Shown: positions 10,520-18,833, counted from the stretch's first letter. The stretch: 64,000 nucleotides of DNA from Candidatus Zhuqueibacterota bacterium (GCA_029261995.1 JAJDAF010000050.1:124001-188000), one strand, 5' to 3'. Translations and numbers: made by a program. The notes: generated from the letters alone by a model not told the origin.

Positions 10520-11038
10520 ATGAAACCACAAGATGTCCTTTTAGGCTTGGGCGCCAATGTCGGCGACCGTTTGCATTTCTTGCGTCAGGCAATTCAGATG
10601 CTCAAAGCTCTGCCCGTGACGCGCTTTGTGAATGAGTCTTCAGTCTACGAATCTGAGCCGGTCGGCTATACCGAGCAAGCCATGTTTCTGAATATGGCGG
10701 TTCAACTGCAAACCTCGCTGATCCCCGCACATCTTCTCAAGGAAACACAAGCCATCGAGGCAGCATTGGGACGCGTCCGGAAGATGCGCTGGGGACCCAG
10801 GACGCTGGATATCGACGTTCTTTATTGGGGCAGGCGTGTGATCGCCAGCGAAACGCTACAAGTGCCGCACCCGGAGGCCGAAGGGCGTTTGTTCGTGATG
10901 CGGCCGCTCCGGGAGATCGCGCCTGAGTTTTGTCCGCCGCCATCGTTCGTCTCTGTCCGGGAGTTGTGCGCCCGGATTGATGGCGGAAGCTCAGTGAGCA
11001 AGTATCAGTCAAATGTCCATCTTCACGAGGATTGTTAA
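10520..11038 (+). CDS. folK: 2-amino-4-hydroxy-6-hydroxymethyldihydropteridine pyrophosphokinase
   Basis: Transfers pyrophosphate from ATP to 6-hydroxymethyl-dihydropterin, giving the substrate of dihydropteroate synthase. The 172-residue protein carries the N-terminal LLGLGANVGDR motif and the signature RWGPRTLDIDVLYWG near residues 90-105, with the Mg-binding Asp pair. It follows folB without a gap and ends one base before the deoxynucleoside kinase gene. folB-folK-kinase runs are common in the FCB group. Confidence 0.96.
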   Translation: MKPQDVLLGLGANVGDRLHFLRQAIQMLKALPVTRFVNESSVYESEPVGYTEQAMFLNMAVQLQTSLIPAHLLKETQAIEAALGRVRKMRWGPRTLDIDVLYWGRRVIASETLQVPHPEAEGRLFVMRPLREIAPEFCPPPSFVSVRELCARIDGGSSVSKYQSNVHLHEDC

Positions 11039-11039
11039 G

Positions 11040-11690
11040 ATGAGCGAATTGCGGCTGCAGTACATTGCTATTGAAGGCGTGATCGGCGCTGGCAAAACCA
11101 GCCTGACAAAGAAACTTTGCGACCATTTTGGTGGCCGGGAGGTTCTGGAGAAGCAGGATGAAAATCCATTCCTGAAAGATTTCTATCGTACTCCTCGACA
11201 ATTCGCTTTCCCGACACAACTGTTTTTCCTGCTGAGCCGGTACCGACAGCAACAGGAAATCCCGCAGCGTGAATTGTTCCACGACATGATCATTGCCGAC
11301 TACATTTTTGCCAAAGACCGGATATTCGCTAGCGTCACGCTTGAAGATCGTGAATTGTTCTTGTACGACAAGATTGCCACTTTCCTTGAGCAGGATATTG
11401 CACGGCCCGATTTGGTGGTCTACCTGCAATCCAGCACCGACCGACTTCTCGCCAACATCAAGAAGCGCAACCGGGATTACGAACGCAGTATTTCCGATGA
11501 ATACATCCGCGAGTTGAACGAGGCGTACAACCAGTTCTTTCTCAATTACAAGGAAACGCCTTTGCTTATTGTAAACTCGACCGAGATTGATTTCGTGAAC
11601 AAGGAAGAAGATTTCGAGGAGCTTGTAAATCAGGCAATCCGGCCGATTTCCGGTACACAATATTATTCACCCATTAAGCGCACGGATTAA
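11040..11690 (+). CDS. Deoxynucleoside kinase (dGK/dCK/TK2 family)
   Basis: Salvages deoxynucleosides to monophosphates with ATP. From ATG 11040 it is 216 residues; an in-frame ATG at 11013 lies inside folK and is less likely because GAGG sits about 10 bases before 11040. The Walker A loop is EGVIGAGKTSL near residues 11-21. The lid/arginine region (KKRNRDYERSI) is near 150, and the conserved tyrosine-rich substrate helix surrounds YRQQQEIPQRELFHD. Bacteroidetes homologues phosphorylate deoxyadenosine or deoxyguanosine, but the substrate cannot be settled from sequence here. Confidence 0.88.
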   Translation: MSELRLQYIAIEGVIGAGKTSLTKKLCDHFGGREVLEKQDENPFLKDFYRTPRQFAFPTQLFFLLSRYRQQQEIPQRELFHDMIIADYIFAKDRIFASVTLEDRELFLYDKIATFLEQDIARPDLVVYLQSSTDRLLANIKKRNRDYERSISDEYIRELNEAYNQFFLNYKETPLLIVNSTEIDFVNKEEDFEELVNQAIRPISGTQYYSPIKRTD

Positions 11691-11692
11691 TT

Positions 11693-11881
11693 GTGCTTCT
11701 CAGACTGATTCTTCTAGGCGTTTTCTTCTACTGGGGATTCAAGCTCATTGGCCGTTTTTTTCGGATGCTAACCGGGCAGGAGCAAGGAGACAGCCGGGTC
11801 AAAGGCAGACCAAAACAAGATACCCGCCTGCATTTGAACGATGATGACATTGAAGATGCCGATTTCGAAGAAATCGACTAA
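11693..11881 (+). CDS. Small single-pass membrane protein (DUF4834-like)
   Basis: A 62-residue protein starting with GTG two bases after the kinase stop. One N-terminal membrane helix (LILLGVFFYWGFKLIGRFF) is followed by a charged tail ending DIEDADFEEID. The helix-plus-acidic-DxDFEE layout resembles DUF4834, a small family found beside folK/dNK-type genes in Bacteroidetes. Similarity is judged by eye. The function is unknown. Confidence 0.55.
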   Translation: MLLRLILLGVFFYWGFKLIGRFFRMLTGQEQGDSRVKGRPKQDTRLHLNDDDIEDADFEEID

Positions 11882-12404
11882 ACGTTGTCCGCTAGTTCCG
11901 ACCGTGGTCGTTGGCCTGCTGCTTGTTCTCGGTACTGGAGCCGCGGCGCAGGATGCCGCTTCGAATAATGGGGCGCAAGCGAACGCAGATTCGCTGAGAA
12001 GCCAGACATCGCCGGGACCAACCAAGTCACCGAAAGGGGCAATGTTGCGCTCACTGGCTTTGCCCGGCTGGGGGCAGTTTTACAATGGGCAGTGGTTCAA
12101 GGCACTTATCGTGGTCGGCGCTCAGAGCGCGCTTGTAGGTTACGCCGTGCACTACAACAACAAGTCGCGGATTTTCCCCGAGGGTTCTTCCGGCCGCGAG
12201 GATAGCCTCGACCGGCGCAACGGCATGTTCTGGCTCATGGCCCTCACCAAGCTCCTGAGCATGGTGGATGCGTACGTCGATGCGCATCTCTACGATTTCG
12301 ACGCCGGACCGGATTTGGCCCTGCAATTAGGTACTATCCCGTCGCATGGTCAAACCGTCAACGGGGGCCCGCTCCTTGGAGTGTCCTTATCAGCCAACTT
12401 CTGA
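11856..12404 (+). CDS. DUF5683-domain membrane protein
   Basis: A signal-like hydrophobic segment (VPTVVVGLLLVLGTGAAA) and a low-complexity Ala/Asn/Ser stretch precede the conserved block LRSLALPGWGQFYNGQWFKA and the later KLLSMVDAYVDAHLYDF. These mark DUF5683, an FCB family of unknown function with short hydrophobic hairpins. Starts at 11841, 11844 and 11856 are all possible, and all overlap the preceding small gene. I chose 11856 because the signal sequence begins soon after it. It is the last gene of the folB run. Confidence 0.7.
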   Translation: MPISKKSTKRCPLVPTVVVGLLLVLGTGAAAQDAASNNGAQANADSLRSQTSPGPTKSPKGAMLRSLALPGWGQFYNGQWFKALIVVGAQSALVGYAVHYNNKSRIFPEGSSGREDSLDRRNGMFWLMALTKLLSMVDAYVDAHLYDFDAGPDLALQLGTIPSHGQTVNGGPLLGVSLSANF

Positions 12405-12428
12405 GGCGAAACAGGTAGTGAAATCAAG

Positions 12429-12446
12429 GTTATTGCTAGCGATAAC
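12429..12446. promoter_or_regulatory. 18-bp palindrome upstream of the NSS transporter
   Basis: GTTATTGCTAGCGATAAC is a palindrome with one mismatched pair, 30 bases before the transporter ATG. It is the size expected for an operator bound by a dimeric regulator. Function is inferred only from position and symmetry. Confidence 0.35.
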
Positions 12447-12475
12447 TCAAGAATCAATTACGGAGGGAGCGAGGA

Positions 12476-13855
12476 ATGAACACACAGAGTAGCGAGCGCG
12501 GCGTCTGGTCTTCGAAGCTGGGCTTTATTTTGGCGGGCGCTGGCTCTGCCATTGGTCTGGGAAACATTTGGCGTTTTCCAACTACAGCCGGGCAGTATGG
12601 CGGTGGCGCCTTTGTTGCGGTCTATCTCGTCAGTATTGCGCTGATCTGTCTGGCGGTCATGATTGCTGAACTGACGCTTGGGCGACACACACTCCGGAAC
12701 CCCGTCGGCGCCTACAATGAGCTGGCTCCAAGGTCATCCTGGAAATACCTCGGCCTCCTGGGAGTCATTACGGGCTGGGGCATTTCATCGTTCTACAGCG
12801 TCGTGGCCGGCTGGACTCTAGGTTACATTTTCAAAACCGTCACCGGCGTTTTCACTGACCTTGGGCCGGCGGAAATCGAGAGCGTATTCGTGGCCTTTAC
12901 CTCAAATCCAGTCGCGTCCATCGGCTGCCACGCTGTTTTCATGACCTTGACAATGCTTATTCTGTATGGTGGCGTGAAGGCTGGCATTGAAAAGTGGTCC
13001 AAGATCCTCATGCCTGTGCTGTTGGTGATCCTCGTTCTGCTCGTGATTCGGTCAGTGACCTTAGAGGGTGCGGCCGAGGGGTTGGCGTTTTACATAAAAC
13101 CAAACTGGGGCAATCTGACCGGAGAAGGAGTGGTGGCGGCAGTTGGGCAGGCATTTTTCTCCCTCAGCCTTGGAATGGGTACGATGATTACTTACGGCAG
13201 CTACCTGTCGAAGAAAGAGAATTTGGTGTCCTCCGCCGTATGGGTGGCATCGCTCGATACTCTGATTGCGCTGCTGGCCGGCTTTGCCATCATGCCCGCA
13301 ATCTTCGCTTTCGGTCTCGATCCGGCGAAAGGCGCAGGTCTGATTTTCGTCGTGTTGCCGAATGTTTTCAACAAGATTTTCCTGGGCAACCTTTTCGGCA
13401 CCGGCTTTTTCGTGTTGCTGGCTGTCGCCGCAGTGACTTCGCTGATTTCGATTGTGGAAGTACCTGCTGCCTATTTCATCGATGAAAAAAAGATGTCCCG
13501 AAAGAAGGCCGTTACAATTTCGGGTCTCGGCGCCTTTCTCGTCGGCATCCCGGCTGCTCTGAGTTTGGGCTCCGTGGACTCGTTAACTAATCTCGTTCAG
13601 ATTAGAGGCAAGAGTCAGGGCTTTCTTGATTTGATGAACATTATCTTCGGGCAATATTCATTAATCATCGGTTCCCTTGGCGTTGCCGTCTTCGTCGGCT
13701 GGAAGTGGGGCGTTGCCAAAGCCAACGCGGAAATTGCAGAGGGCCATCCGAAATATAGTGCTCAGGCCGTTTTTGCGTTTTTCATCCGATTCGTGGCGCC
13801 TATCGCCGTGGCGGCGCTTTTGATCTGCCTGATTCTGTTTCCTGATGCATTCTAA
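12476..13855 (+). CDS. Sodium-dependent transporter, neurotransmitter:sodium symporter (NSS/SNF) family
   Basis: A 459-residue inner-membrane protein of the LeuT fold, predicted to import an amino acid or related amine with Na+. The first membrane segment carries the family signature LAGAGSAIGLGNIWRFP (residues about 20-36), including the unwound Gly-rich part of TM1 that binds Na+ and substrate. About 11-12 hydrophobic segments follow, with TM6 around SLSLGMGTMITYGSYLSKK. Bacterial members of this length are usual. The GGAGG-type ribosome site is good. The 3' end overlaps the next gene by 11 bases. The substrate cannot be told from sequence. Confidence 0.92.
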   Translation: MNTQSSERGVWSSKLGFILAGAGSAIGLGNIWRFPTTAGQYGGGAFVAVYLVSIALICLAVMIAELTLGRHTLRNPVGAYNELAPRSSWKYLGLLGVITGWGISSFYSVVAGWTLGYIFKTVTGVFTDLGPAEIESVFVAFTSNPVASIGCHAVFMTLTMLILYGGVKAGIEKWSKILMPVLLVILVLLVIRSVTLEGAAEGLAFYIKPNWGNLTGEGVVAAVGQAFFSLSLGMGTMITYGSYLSKKENLVSSAVWVASLDTLIALLAGFAIMPAIFAFGLDPAKGAGLIFVVLPNVFNKIFLGNLFGTGFFVLLAVAAVTSLISIVEVPAAYFIDEKKMSRKKAVTISGLGAFLVGIPAALSLGSVDSLTNLVQIRGKSQGFLDLMNIIFGQYSLIIGSLGVAVFVGWKWGVAKANAEIAEGHPKYSAQAVFAFFIRFVAPIAVAALLICLILFPDAF

Positions 13856-14273
13856 GTTGCAGAAGACCGGCGTGGCACTTGGCGCGCTGATGTTAAGCTG
13901 GGTTGTAACGCCTGCGACTGCTTTGTCGCAATCGCAGGCGTTGGCAGACTGGGTGGCCGCGCAGCCTGACAGTGCTGCAGAGTTGGCAGAGCAGGACACG
14001 CGACGGAGCGGAGACCGCTGGTTATCCGGAGATAAATTTCAGCATTTCTTCGGCAGCGCTTTGCTAACGGGATTGGGGTATGCCACACTACACAAAGGGG
14101 GCGAGCAGTCCCGCGAGACCTCGCTTTGGGTAGGCAGCGGCGTGTCCCTGAGCGCGGGTATTGGCAAAGAGATTTACGATAGCAAACATGAGAACCACCA
14201 CGCCAGTTTCAAGGATTTGCTGGCAGATTTGTTGGGTGTTGGTTTCGCGGTAGTGTTAATTTCAACATTGTGA
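13845..14273 (+). CDS. DUF2279/YfiM-like envelope protein
   Basis: A 142-residue protein with a signal peptide (KLQKTGVALGALMLSWVVTPATALS). The conserved part reads DKFQHFFGSALL near residue 64, then GIGKEIYDSKHEN near 107, SFKDLLADLLG near 126 and a final hydrophobic helix. The DKxxHF, GKExxD and KDLxADxxG spacing is that of DUF2279/YfiM-type proteins of unknown function. Overlap with the transporter gene suggests coupled translation. Confidence 0.6.
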   Translation: MHSKLQKTGVALGALMLSWVVTPATALSQSQALADWVAAQPDSAAELAEQDTRRSGDRWLSGDKFQHFFGSALLTGLGYATLHKGGEQSRETSLWVGSGVSLSAGIGKEIYDSKHENHHASFKDLLADLLGVGFAVVLISTL

Positions 14274-14283
14274 GTCAGATCTA

Positions 14284-15699
14284 ATGCAAACCACCGAACT
14301 TGACAAGCCAAAGTCGAATTGCGGCATTGTTGCGGTCTACGGCCATGAGGATGCATCAATCTACGCTTATCAAGCTTTGTACGCACTGCAGCATCGGGGT
14401 CAGGAAAGCTCTGGCATCGTTTCCAGCGACGGCGAGCAAGTCCACCGTCACGTTGGCATGGGACTGGTTACTCAGGCTTTTCCTGATATCAACGTGTTGA
14501 AATCGTTGACAGGCAAACTCGCCATCGGGCACAATCGCTACTCAACCACGGGCAAAACCATGCTGCATAACGCCCAGCCCTTCCTCGTGAACTTCAAGGA
14601 AGGACCTCTGGCGTTATCTCACAATGGCAATTTTGTCAACTCCGGCAGCGTGCGCGACCGCCTGGTGAAAGACGGTGCAATTTTTCAAACTACTTCCGAT
14701 ACAGAGGTGGTTTTGCACCTCATGGCTCGCTCAAAAGCCAAAGACATCGCCGGCAAAATCAAAGATGCGCTGGACACAATCAAAGGCGCCTATTCCCTGG
14801 TCATGATCACAAGAGATGCGATTTTTGGCGTTCGCGACCCGCGCGGTTGGCGTCCGCTTTGCATCGGAGAAAAGGACGGCGCCTATTTCATCGTCTCTGA
14901 AACGTGCGCGCTCGACCTGATTGGCGCCAATTACGTCCGGGAAGTTGAGCCTGGCGAACTTGTGGTGATCGACAAGAACGGGCCTAAGGTCCACTGGTTG
15001 GCAGAGAAGGCGTCTCGCTGCGCCTGCATCTTTGAGCACGTCTACTTCTCTCGCCCCGACAGCAAGATTTTCGATGAAAATGTCGATCGGGCGCGCAGGA
15101 AGCTTGGCAAGAATTTGGCGCTCGAGCACCCGGCCAATGCTGACATCGTGATTTCCGTTCCCGACTCGTCGAACACGGCTGCTCTGGGATATGCCAGCAG
15201 CTCCGGCATCAAGTTTGAAATCGGACTGATCCGGAATCACTATGTTGGCCGCACCTTCATCCATCCTGAGCAATCGGCGCGAGACTTCAATGTTCGTGTT
15301 AAATTCAATCCCGTCGAGGGCGTACTGCGCGACCGGCGTGTTGTCGTGGTGGAAGATTCTATCGTCCGCGGTACTACGCTCAAGCATTTGACGACCATGC
15401 TACGCCGCGCCGGGGCGAAGGAAGTTCATGTCAGAGTAAGCTCGCCGCCTATCATTGCGCCCTGTTTTTATGGGATGGATTTTCCGACAAAAGGCGAACT
15501 CATCGCAGACAATCGCACGGTCGAGGACATCCGGAAGTCACTCGGCGTCGATAGTCTCGGCTATCTTTCGCTTGAGGGCATGGTAAGCGCTGTTTCAAGA
15601 AACAAAGACAAGGGATTTTGCACCTCTTGCTTTACCGGAGAATACCCGCTGCAGGCCGAGGCCAGAACTACAAAATTCTTACATGAAACCGAAGTGTAA
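14284..15699 (+). CDS. purF: Amidophosphoribosyltransferase
   Basis: Catalyses the first committed step of purine synthesis, PRPP plus glutamine to 5-phosphoribosylamine. The 471-residue protein has an 12-residue propeptide before C13 (CGIVAVYG), the N-terminal nucleophile of the class II glutaminase domain, which must be exposed by processing. The PRPP loop VVVEDSIVRGTT is near residue 356. Cysteines in RCACIFEH, APCFYG and FCTSCFTG occupy the positions that bind a [4Fe-4S] cluster in the Bacillus-type enzyme, so an oxygen-sensitive cluster is likely. purN and purH lie about 9 kb downstream in the same orientation. Confidence 0.97.
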   Translation: MQTTELDKPKSNCGIVAVYGHEDASIYAYQALYALQHRGQESSGIVSSDGEQVHRHVGMGLVTQAFPDINVLKSLTGKLAIGHNRYSTTGKTMLHNAQPFLVNFKEGPLALSHNGNFVNSGSVRDRLVKDGAIFQTTSDTEVVLHLMARSKAKDIAGKIKDALDTIKGAYSLVMITRDAIFGVRDPRGWRPLCIGEKDGAYFIVSETCALDLIGANYVREVEPGELVVIDKNGPKVHWLAEKASRCACIFEHVYFSRPDSKIFDENVDRARRKLGKNLALEHPANADIVISVPDSSNTAALGYASSSGIKFEIGLIRNHYVGRTFIHPEQSARDFNVRVKFNPVEGVLRDRRVVVVEDSIVRGTTLKHLTTMLRRAGAKEVHVRVSSPPIIAPCFYGMDFPTKGELIADNRTVEDIRKSLGVDSLGYLSLEGMVSAVSRNKDKGFCTSCFTGEYPLQAEARTTKFLHETEV

Positions 15700-15729
15700 C
15701 CAAGTTTAATCTTAACCCGAAGAAGGGAA

Positions 15730-16677
15730 ATGAACACCTTGTTAAAACCGTTTGATTATCTTTTTGTCGCCCGTCCCGTACGGTTGTTTTCGGTCTGGGG
15801 TCTGTTCCTGGCAGGCTATTATGTACAAGAGAAAGCCTCCGCCGCTACGGACGAAGCAGGAGCAATTATCCTCGGAGCACTGCCAGCGTTCTTGTGGGTG
15901 GGCATCGCCCTCAGCATTTTGATGGCGGCCATGTTTGTGCTTAACGATGTCATGGAGCGCAACAGCACATCGCGCGACCGCAAGCTAAGCCTGATTGCCC
16001 CCGATTTTCTGACGCCCAAAACAGCCTTCATCGAATCCGCGGTGCTTGCAGTGATGGCAATAGCATTGGGCTTTGTTTTTTCGTGGAGAATTGGCGCCAT
16101 TTTCTTCGCCATTCTTTTTATTACCGGCTACTTGCACAACTTTCCGCCGTTCAGTTTTAAGAACAAATCGGCGCTCGGCGCGATCGTTGGTGCGCTTGGC
16201 GCGCTCTTGATTTTCTGCGCCGGCTGGCTAACCAAAGGACATGTGGCGCCAGAATTCTGGTTGCACGCCGCGCCCTACGTCAGCATCATGATTGCAGTCT
16301 ATCTCTACTGGGGCCTGGCTTCCCAGGTCACGCCGGCGCAGGAGGAAAAGGCCGGCCCGGCTGTCGCTAGCACGGTCTACGCAGGCGTCTTCTTTGCCAT
16401 TCTTGCTGTTGCTGCATCTCTTATTTTGCGGGATGAGCTTATCTTTTACCCAACATTTTTTTCGTTACCCTTTTTTATTATTGCAGCCGTCACTCTCCGC
16501 AAGAGCGATATCCTGCGGGCCATGAAGTACCCAGTGTTGCTACTGGTTTTGACTGTATCTTTCAAATGGCGACTGCTGAACTCGAACTATGAGTTGTTTT
16601 TTGTTTTGCTGGGCGTTTACTTGTTTTGCAAGCTCTACTATAGGCTGAGATTTGGCGTCAACTATCCGTCCCTCTAG
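15730..16677 (+). CDS. UbiA-like membrane prenyltransferase (divergent active site)
   Basis: A 315-residue protein with eight or nine hydrophobic segments and the UbiA superfamily layout, including ARPVRLFSVWGLFLAG at the N-terminus and GYLHNFPPFSFKNK in the middle. UbiA enzymes move a prenyl group from a diphosphate to an acceptor. The first Asp-rich motif (usually NDxxDxxxD) reads N72-D73-V-M-E76-R-N-S-T80, so the second and third Asp positions are Glu and Thr. The second Asp motif is not recognisable around SQVTPAQEEKAG. Activity and acceptor are therefore uncertain. It is followed by ferredoxin, geranylgeranyl-reductase-like and CDP-alcohol phosphatidyltransferase genes, which points to isoprenoid lipid or quinone metabolism. 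Confidence 0.72.
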   Translation: MNTLLKPFDYLFVARPVRLFSVWGLFLAGYYVQEKASAATDEAGAIILGALPAFLWVGIALSILMAAMFVLNDVMERNSTSRDRKLSLIAPDFLTPKTAFIESAVLAVMAIALGFVFSWRIGAIFFAILFITGYLHNFPPFSFKNKSALGAIVGALGALLIFCAGWLTKGHVAPEFWLHAAPYVSIMIAVYLYWGLASQVTPAQEEKAGPAVASTVYAGVFFAILAVAASLILRDELIFYPTFFSLPFFIIAAVTLRKSDILRAMKYPVLLLVLTVSFKWRLLNSNYELFFVLLGVYLFCKLYYRLRFGVNYPSL

Positions 16678-16714
16678 ATGAAGGTTTCTAACAGAACTGC
16701 TCTGGCTCTTCAGG

Positions 16715-16924
16715 ATGATTAGCGTCATCAACAACAGGTGCGATTTCTGTGGGGCCTGTGTTGCCGTCTGTCCGGTCGATTCCATCGAGCTTTTTGAAGC
16801 TGCAATCGAGATTCTGGAACATTGCACAGATTGCATGCTGTGCGTGTGGATTTGCCCGGTCGAAACACTTGCTGCCGAACCGGCAACCTCGGAGGCAGCG
16901 TGCGAAACGCCTACGATTGCGTAG
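16715..16924 (+). CDS. 2[4Fe-4S] ferredoxin
   Basis: A 69-residue electron carrier with two complete CxxCxxCxxxCP motifs: C9-C12-C15-C19 and C37-C40-C43-C47. The last 20 residues form a non-conserved Ala/Thr/Glu-rich tail that overlaps the start of the next gene by 25 bases. The tight overlap suggests that this ferredoxin supplies electrons to the downstream flavoprotein reductase. A ferredoxin is also required by a methanogen geranylgeranyl reductase when expressed in E. coli. The ribosome site is weak. Confidence 0.88.
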   Translation: MISVINNRCDFCGACVAVCPVDSIELFEAAIEILEHCTDCMLCVWICPVETLAAEPATSEAACETPTIA

Positions 16925-18084
16925 TTGTCGGGGCTGGACCTGGAGGCGCCTGGGCTGCAAAGGCGGCCGCTGAAAATGGCGCCAGCGTGCTTCTTCTGGA
17001 AAAAGACCGCGAGGTGGGCAGCCCGGTACGATGCGCCGAAGCTGTCGGCACGGCCGGATTGAAGGCCGTGGTCGAACTGGAACCGCGGTGGATTAGCAAC
17101 ACCATTCACGGCGCCGTTCTCGTGGCCCCAGACGGCGAGCAAATTGAAGTCGCGAGTGACGCCGAGCAAGGCTACATTCTGGACCGCAAAATTTTCGACT
17201 ACGACCTGGTGCAGCAAGCAACCATGAGCGGCGTCGAGGTGCTCACCAAGGCGTATGTACATGGTGTGATTAAGCCAAACGGCGGCGCAGTGCAGGGGGT
17301 TCGGGTGGAACACATGGGGCGGCGGTCTGAAGTCAAAGCCAAAATCGTGATTGGCGCTGACGGCGTAGAGTCGCGGGTTGGTAGATGGGCTGGCCTGCGC
17401 ACAAATATCAAAATGCGCGATATGGAAAGCTGTCTGCAAATGACGCTTTCCAACATCGAGGTCAACCCGCGAAACATCTATTTCTATTTTGGACGAGAGG
17501 TGGCGCCAGGTGGCTATCTTTGGGTGTTTCCCAAGAGCAAAAATGTCGCCAACGTCGGGCTTGGTGTTTCCGGCGAATTCTCGAAAAACAAGTCGGCAAA
17601 ACGTTTTCTCGATGATTTTATTTCGCGCCATTTTCCCCATGCTGCGGTTTTGTACACCGTTGCCGGCGGTGTTCCCTGCGCGCCCACCCTTAAGCACATC
17701 GTCGGAGACGGCGTGATGCTGGTTGGAGATGCGGCGCACCAGGTGAATCCGATGTCTGGAGGGGGTATCGTGACTGCCATGTTTGCTGGCCGTATTGCCG
17801 GCCGCGTTGCCGCTGAGTCCATTCGCGCTGGCGACGTTTCGACCAAACGGCTGCAGAAATATGCGCAGGAATGGCACGACGCAGATGGCAAGAAACATGA
17901 GCGCTTTCACAAGATTAAGCGCGCCGTTTATCAACTAACTGACGAAGATCTCAACCGCACCGCCAAGACTGTGGCTGCGGTGCCACTGGACAAGAGAACA
18001 TTGGTGAGCATCTTCAAAGCCGCTCTCATCAAACATCCTGCGTTGCTGTTTGATGTTGCGCGGGCTTTTATGCGGACCGGCTGA
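16900..18084 (+). CDS. Geranylgeranyl reductase family FAD-dependent oxidoreductase
   Basis: A 394-residue flavoprotein predicted to saturate double bonds of an isoprenoid chain. GTG 16900 is chosen because GGAGG lies 4 bases upstream and the FAD-binding GAGPGG motif (residues 11-16) follows at the usual distance; the earlier ATG at 16822 would add 26 unrelated residues. Family marks are GSPVRCAEAVG near residue 38, VIGADGVES near 150, the substrate-channel motif Y206-L-W-V-F-P followed eight residues later by GLG, and GDAAHQVNPMSGGGI near 280. Family members act on archaeal lipids, (bacterio)chlorophyll phytyl chains or menaquinone tails, and which applies here is not visible. Confidence 0.88.
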   Translation: MRNAYDCVVVGAGPGGAWAAKAAAENGASVLLLEKDREVGSPVRCAEAVGTAGLKAVVELEPRWISNTIHGAVLVAPDGEQIEVASDAEQGYILDRKIFDYDLVQQATMSGVEVLTKAYVHGVIKPNGGAVQGVRVEHMGRRSEVKAKIVIGADGVESRVGRWAGLRTNIKMRDMESCLQMTLSNIEVNPRNIYFYFGREVAPGGYLWVFPKSKNVANVGLGVSGEFSKNKSAKRFLDDFISRHFPHAAVLYTVAGGVPCAPTLKHIVGDGVMLVGDAAHQVNPMSGGGIVTAMFAGRIAGRVAAESIRAGDVSTKRLQKYAQEWHDADGKKHERFHKIKRAVYQLTDEDLNRTAKTVAAVPLDKRTLVSIFKAALIKHPALLFDVARAFMRTG

Positions 18085-18127
18085 CGGCCACCCGGTCGGC
18101 TTTATCATTGTGGAAGGGAACACAGAA

Positions 18128-18673
18128 GTGAGACTTAGCGAACTTGCCTACATCTCCAATATTCTGAGCCTGACACGCGTTTTTCTGGCGTTACCCATCT
18201 ATTTTTTTCTGGAGATGAGGACGCCCATCGGCACCGGCTTGGCGGTCGGGGCCATGCTGCTTGCCGGCGTGACTGACGCCTACGATGGCCGGCTGGCACG
18301 GCGACTGAAGCAGAAATCCGATCTCGGCCGTGTGCTCGATCCGCTCGCGGACAAGATTTGTGTCGGTTTGATTGCGTTGGCGCTGGTCAGAACCCGGGAC
18401 CTGCCACTCTGGTTTCTGGGCGTGACTGTGTTTCGAGATATGGGCATTCTGGTTCTGGGACTGTTTCTTGTCGTCAAAACCCGCGTTGTGGTGGAGTCGA
18501 ATATTCTCGGCAAAATCACCGTGACCGCGCTCTCGTTTACTCTGCTGGTTTACACGCTCGACTTGGCTTTGCTCAAGAATCCTTCCCTCTGGCTAAGTTG
18601 CACGCTCGTGTTGGCATCTTCGATTTCCTATCTCAAAAAATTGGTTGCCGAATCGCGCCAGGCCGAGCCCTGA
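18128..18673 (+). CDS. CDP-alcohol phosphatidyltransferase family protein
   Basis: A membrane enzyme that displaces CMP from a CDP-activated lipid with an alcohol. It carries the full signature DxxDGxxARxxxxxxxxGxxxDxxxD (TDAYDGRLARR ... DLGRVLDPLADK, residues about 50-77), with all metal-binding Asp residues, and about five membrane helices. At 181 residues it fits the PgsA (phosphatidylglycerophosphate synthase) size. GTG 18128 is preferred (GAAGGGA upstream); starts at 18050 and 18110 are possible. Alternatives are phosphatidylinositol-phosphate or archaetidyl-alcohol synthase, the latter of interest because of the isoprenoid genes just upstream. Confidence 0.85.
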   Translation: MRLSELAYISNILSLTRVFLALPIYFFLEMRTPIGTGLAVGAMLLAGVTDAYDGRLARRLKQKSDLGRVLDPLADKICVGLIALALVRTRDLPLWFLGVTVFRDMGILVLGLFLVVKTRVVVESNILGKITVTALSFTLLVYTLDLALLKNPSLWLSCTLVLASSISYLKKLVAESRQAEP

Positions 18674-18833
18674 GTTTCATTTACCGATATCCTGGCACGA
18701 GCCTGATTGCAGAATTTTGCAGCAAGTGATTGAGTCAGCCGAGATGGGCAAGCTGGACTGGCACGGAGCCACGCCGGCGCCCGATAGGTCAACTGCGGAT
18801 TTACCATTTACTCACCAAATCAATCGTATTTGT

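Noticed and set aside
10737-11660. 307-codon open frame on the minus strand
   Set aside because: It is antisense to folK and the deoxynucleoside kinase, both of which carry strong motifs.
16540-17934. 464-codon open frame on the minus strand
   Set aside because: It lies opposite the ferredoxin and geranylgeranyl reductase genes, has no family motif, and is a by-product of GC-rich codon use on the plus strand.
18693-18710. TGGCACG ... TTGC sequence upstream of ftsY, resembling a sigma54 promoter
   Set aside because: The conserved GG and GC elements are three bases too far apart for a -24/-12 promoter, and the sequence lies in a housekeeping context.
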